From positions 1,631,704-1,695,703 of the forward strand of contig NW_015622544.1 of the NCBI RefSeq assembly GCF_000835495.1: 64,000 nucleotides of DNA, read 5' to 3'. This document shows positions 62,240 to 64,000 of the stretch, piece after piece. The stretch is from Cladophialophora immunda. Lineage: Eukaryota > Ascomycota > Eurotiomycetes > Chaetothyriales > Herpotrichiellaceae. Position 1 is the first letter of the stretch, and the number at the start of each line of letters is the position of its first letter. The notes below the pieces were generated by a model. It worked only from the letters and a program-made list of their open reading frames with translations, did not search any database and was not told where the DNA came from. The position numbers and the translations under genes were made by a program.

Positions 62240-64000
62240 TCACCTCATCTCTACGCTTGGGAAGAAACGAGGGCCACCATATCCGTGCACCAGGATAGCC
62301 TGAATGTCGATGTTAGCGTTGGGACATTGCGCCCATAGTTTGACAAGAATATAACGGCCCGACCTGCAGATAATCTTAGTCCTTGACTCACCACCGACAA
62401 TGAAAAGGGGGTTCGTCACTCACACCGGAGGGTCAAATTTGATTTCAGTGCTAGATTTGTTTCGGCTGATGAAGAACAAAGCATGTGGTGCAACGCCGGC
62501 TCTAGCAGAGGAGCTGGCTGCCACTCCATTCGAAGTCGTTTTGGAGCTCGATGCTTCAGCCTCTGTTAAGAGGCTACCATGTTCTTCCGAGGGATAAGCC
62601 GGGCCCGGCGTCCCTAGTGCAGCAGCAAATGGTCGAGCTCCGCTCCGGCTTGAAGTTGAGCGACGGTTGTACGAGCTGTCTTCTTCAACCTCGCCTTCCC
62701 GGCTACGACTTCCAAAGAATTCATCACTCTCACGGATTTGCTGTGCCCGCATAAGGTCCAGCATACGATTCCGATGCGCGAGTGTATTTTCGAGATCGAG
62801 TTGCTGTCGTTGCAGTCGTCCGATTTCCCCAGATTCTCTTGCTTCGTGCGGGATATCGGGCTCATAGCCTTCTGAGTCGCTCGAGTTAGATCTTGGGCCA
62901 TCGTTACGCTCGTTTTCGAAATACACTGGCCGGTATCGGTCGACATATGACCTCAACGAATATTCGTCGTCGTGCCACGGTCGCGGCGATACTGGCCCGT
63001 TTCCGTCGTCTTCTCCATCCGATGGGTCTGCCACTGAAATGTGAAACCCGGGAACGAGAGACACCTCAGGATGAGGGTCTTCTTCGGAACTGGTGGGATT
63101 GTTGAGATATCTCGAACGATCAATGGACCTGAGGGGAGATCTTGCGGAGTTCATATATTCCTGGGAGGGCCGATACCCATCTGGTCTGTGCCGTTGACGG
63201 CGGTAGCTTTTTGGGGACCAGTGTACATCGTATTGGGAAGTCCGGTCGAGGAGATTGTCATCTTCCATTGCAACGAAAATCAAGCCATTTTGAATTGGCG
63301 CATCGTACCCAGCACGTGGGGCTTTGACAATGATCTCAGTCAGGGTGAAGGGCATGCCGCCTATGTGCTTCAGTAAGAGGTTGCATTTGTTGGACTTGGT
63401 GCAGTAGACGCTGGTATCGTCTAGTAGGACATTCCGCGGGTAGGAATTGATGGGCATATGAGGATCCGAATATTCTCCACCATCACAGCTGATGATTTCC
63501 ATCTTCAGGTGGCCTGGCTCGACCCGACAATAGTGACCATATCTAAACGTTCGTGGTTCATCCTCGTAAGTACCGTCGGTCAATTTCCTCCGTTTTGATC
63601 TCGGCCCATCTCCGCGATCACTGGCTGATTGAGCTGGCGAAGCAGGCGACTCGTTGGAGGGTGGCACATATGCCTCAGAGACGGTAGGTCTACCGCTTTG
63701 TCCGAGTCTTTCTCTTTGGGATCTCTGCAGACGTTCACTAGGCCTGAAGGCTCTCCGCCGACTTCGCACGAGGCTGGATGGGCTGTTGGCTTGGGCAGGA
63801 CTCTCAGACGTGTCTTGGTCACGGAAGCGTGTGCCGAACTCTCTTCTTCTTCGTTCTCGGGGGGTGAGGTCAGAAGATAAAAATCGGTCCTGTCTCTCAT
63901 CATTTGCCTCATAAGCTGCAATCTGGTCCCCCATCTCCCTGTCAAGTGCTTCAAATGCTCTTTCGTGATCGACGCCAAGATGCCGCTCCGAGGTGAGAAG
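62240..64000 (-). CDS. Conserved fungal protein with split beta-sandwich-like halves (5' partial)
   Basis: The frame is open to the right edge; an ATG at 63934 exists but coding-like sequence (SERHLGVDHERAFEALDRE) continues above it, so the 5' end is likely outside the window. Exons are 62424-64000 and 62240-62363; the 60-base phase-2 intron (GTGAGT...TCTGCAG) adds a C-terminus SGRYILVKLWAQCPNANIDIQAI...GYGGPRFFPS. A first structured part (CRVEPGHLKMEIISCDGGEY, TSVYCTKSNKCNLLLKH, FTLTEIIVKAPRAGYDAPIQNG, IFVAMEDD) is separated from it by about 270 disordered, Ser/Arg-rich residues. I recognise the pattern from uncharacterised Pezizomycotina proteins and suspect a galactose-binding-like sandwich. 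Function unknown. Confidence 0.75.

Noticed and set aside
1..64000. tRNA, rRNA or transposon genes
   Set aside because: I looked for tRNA B-box words, reverse transcriptase and transposase motifs, and long direct or inverted repeats, and found no convincing example. A tRNA scan would be decisive.

Overview
This window is nuclear DNA of a filamentous ascomycete (Pezizomycotina). The evidence is many short GT-AG introns of about 50-120 bases, CT-rich promoters, long intergenic spacers, and clearly fungal families: an ApsA/Num1 cortical anchor, an STE3 pheromone receptor, a Cdc11-type septin, an Upc2-like Zn2Cys6 regulator and a NACHT-type NLR. The overall feel is Eurotiomycete, possibly a black yeast of the Chaetothyriales, but that placement is inference. 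I see no transposon, tRNA, rRNA or CRISPR array.

Layout. 0-6 kb: the 3' end of an ApsA/Num1-like gene (cut by the left edge) converges on the GID E3-ligase subunit Fyv10/Gid9. 6.7-16 kb is accessory in character: a small membrane protein, a phytanoyl-CoA-dioxygenase-like oxygenase next to a Zn2Cys6 regulator, an unrecognised helical protein, an HELAH zincin-like protein and a single-pass membrane protein. 16.9-26.6 kb: a Dur3-like urea/polyamine transporter, a four-exon alpha/beta-hydrolase-NACHT-ankyrin NLR, a DUF6601-like membrane protein and two small single-pass membrane proteins, all on the minus strand. 27-43.8 kb is mostly core: mitochondrial SSB Rim1, the STE3 receptor, a coiled-coil membrane protein, glutathione synthetase, a 1,831-residue SNF2 ATPase of the ATRX/Rad54-like group, an LDAH-type hydrolase and decapping subunit Dcp1. 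44-58.5 kb: septin, a HAL/Npr1-type kinase after a 2.7-kb spacer, a tyrosine phosphatase, dynein light intermediate chain, the splicing factor Ist3 and a mitochondrial-type acyl-CoA synthetase. 59-64 kb: a small unknown protein, a CCDC97-like protein, a decayed stretch resembling the C-terminus of HET-domain proteins, and a conserved fungal protein cut by the right edge.

The genes form no single pathway. Two cytoskeletal/dynein proteins (ApsA/Num1 and the dynein light intermediate chain) and two RNA factors (Dcp1, Ist3) are core cell machinery. The most system-like parts are the NLR with the membrane-protein genes next to it, the HET-like relic about 38 kb away, and the oxygenase-regulator pair. 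Exon boundaries were derived by eye from splice consensus and restored family motifs.
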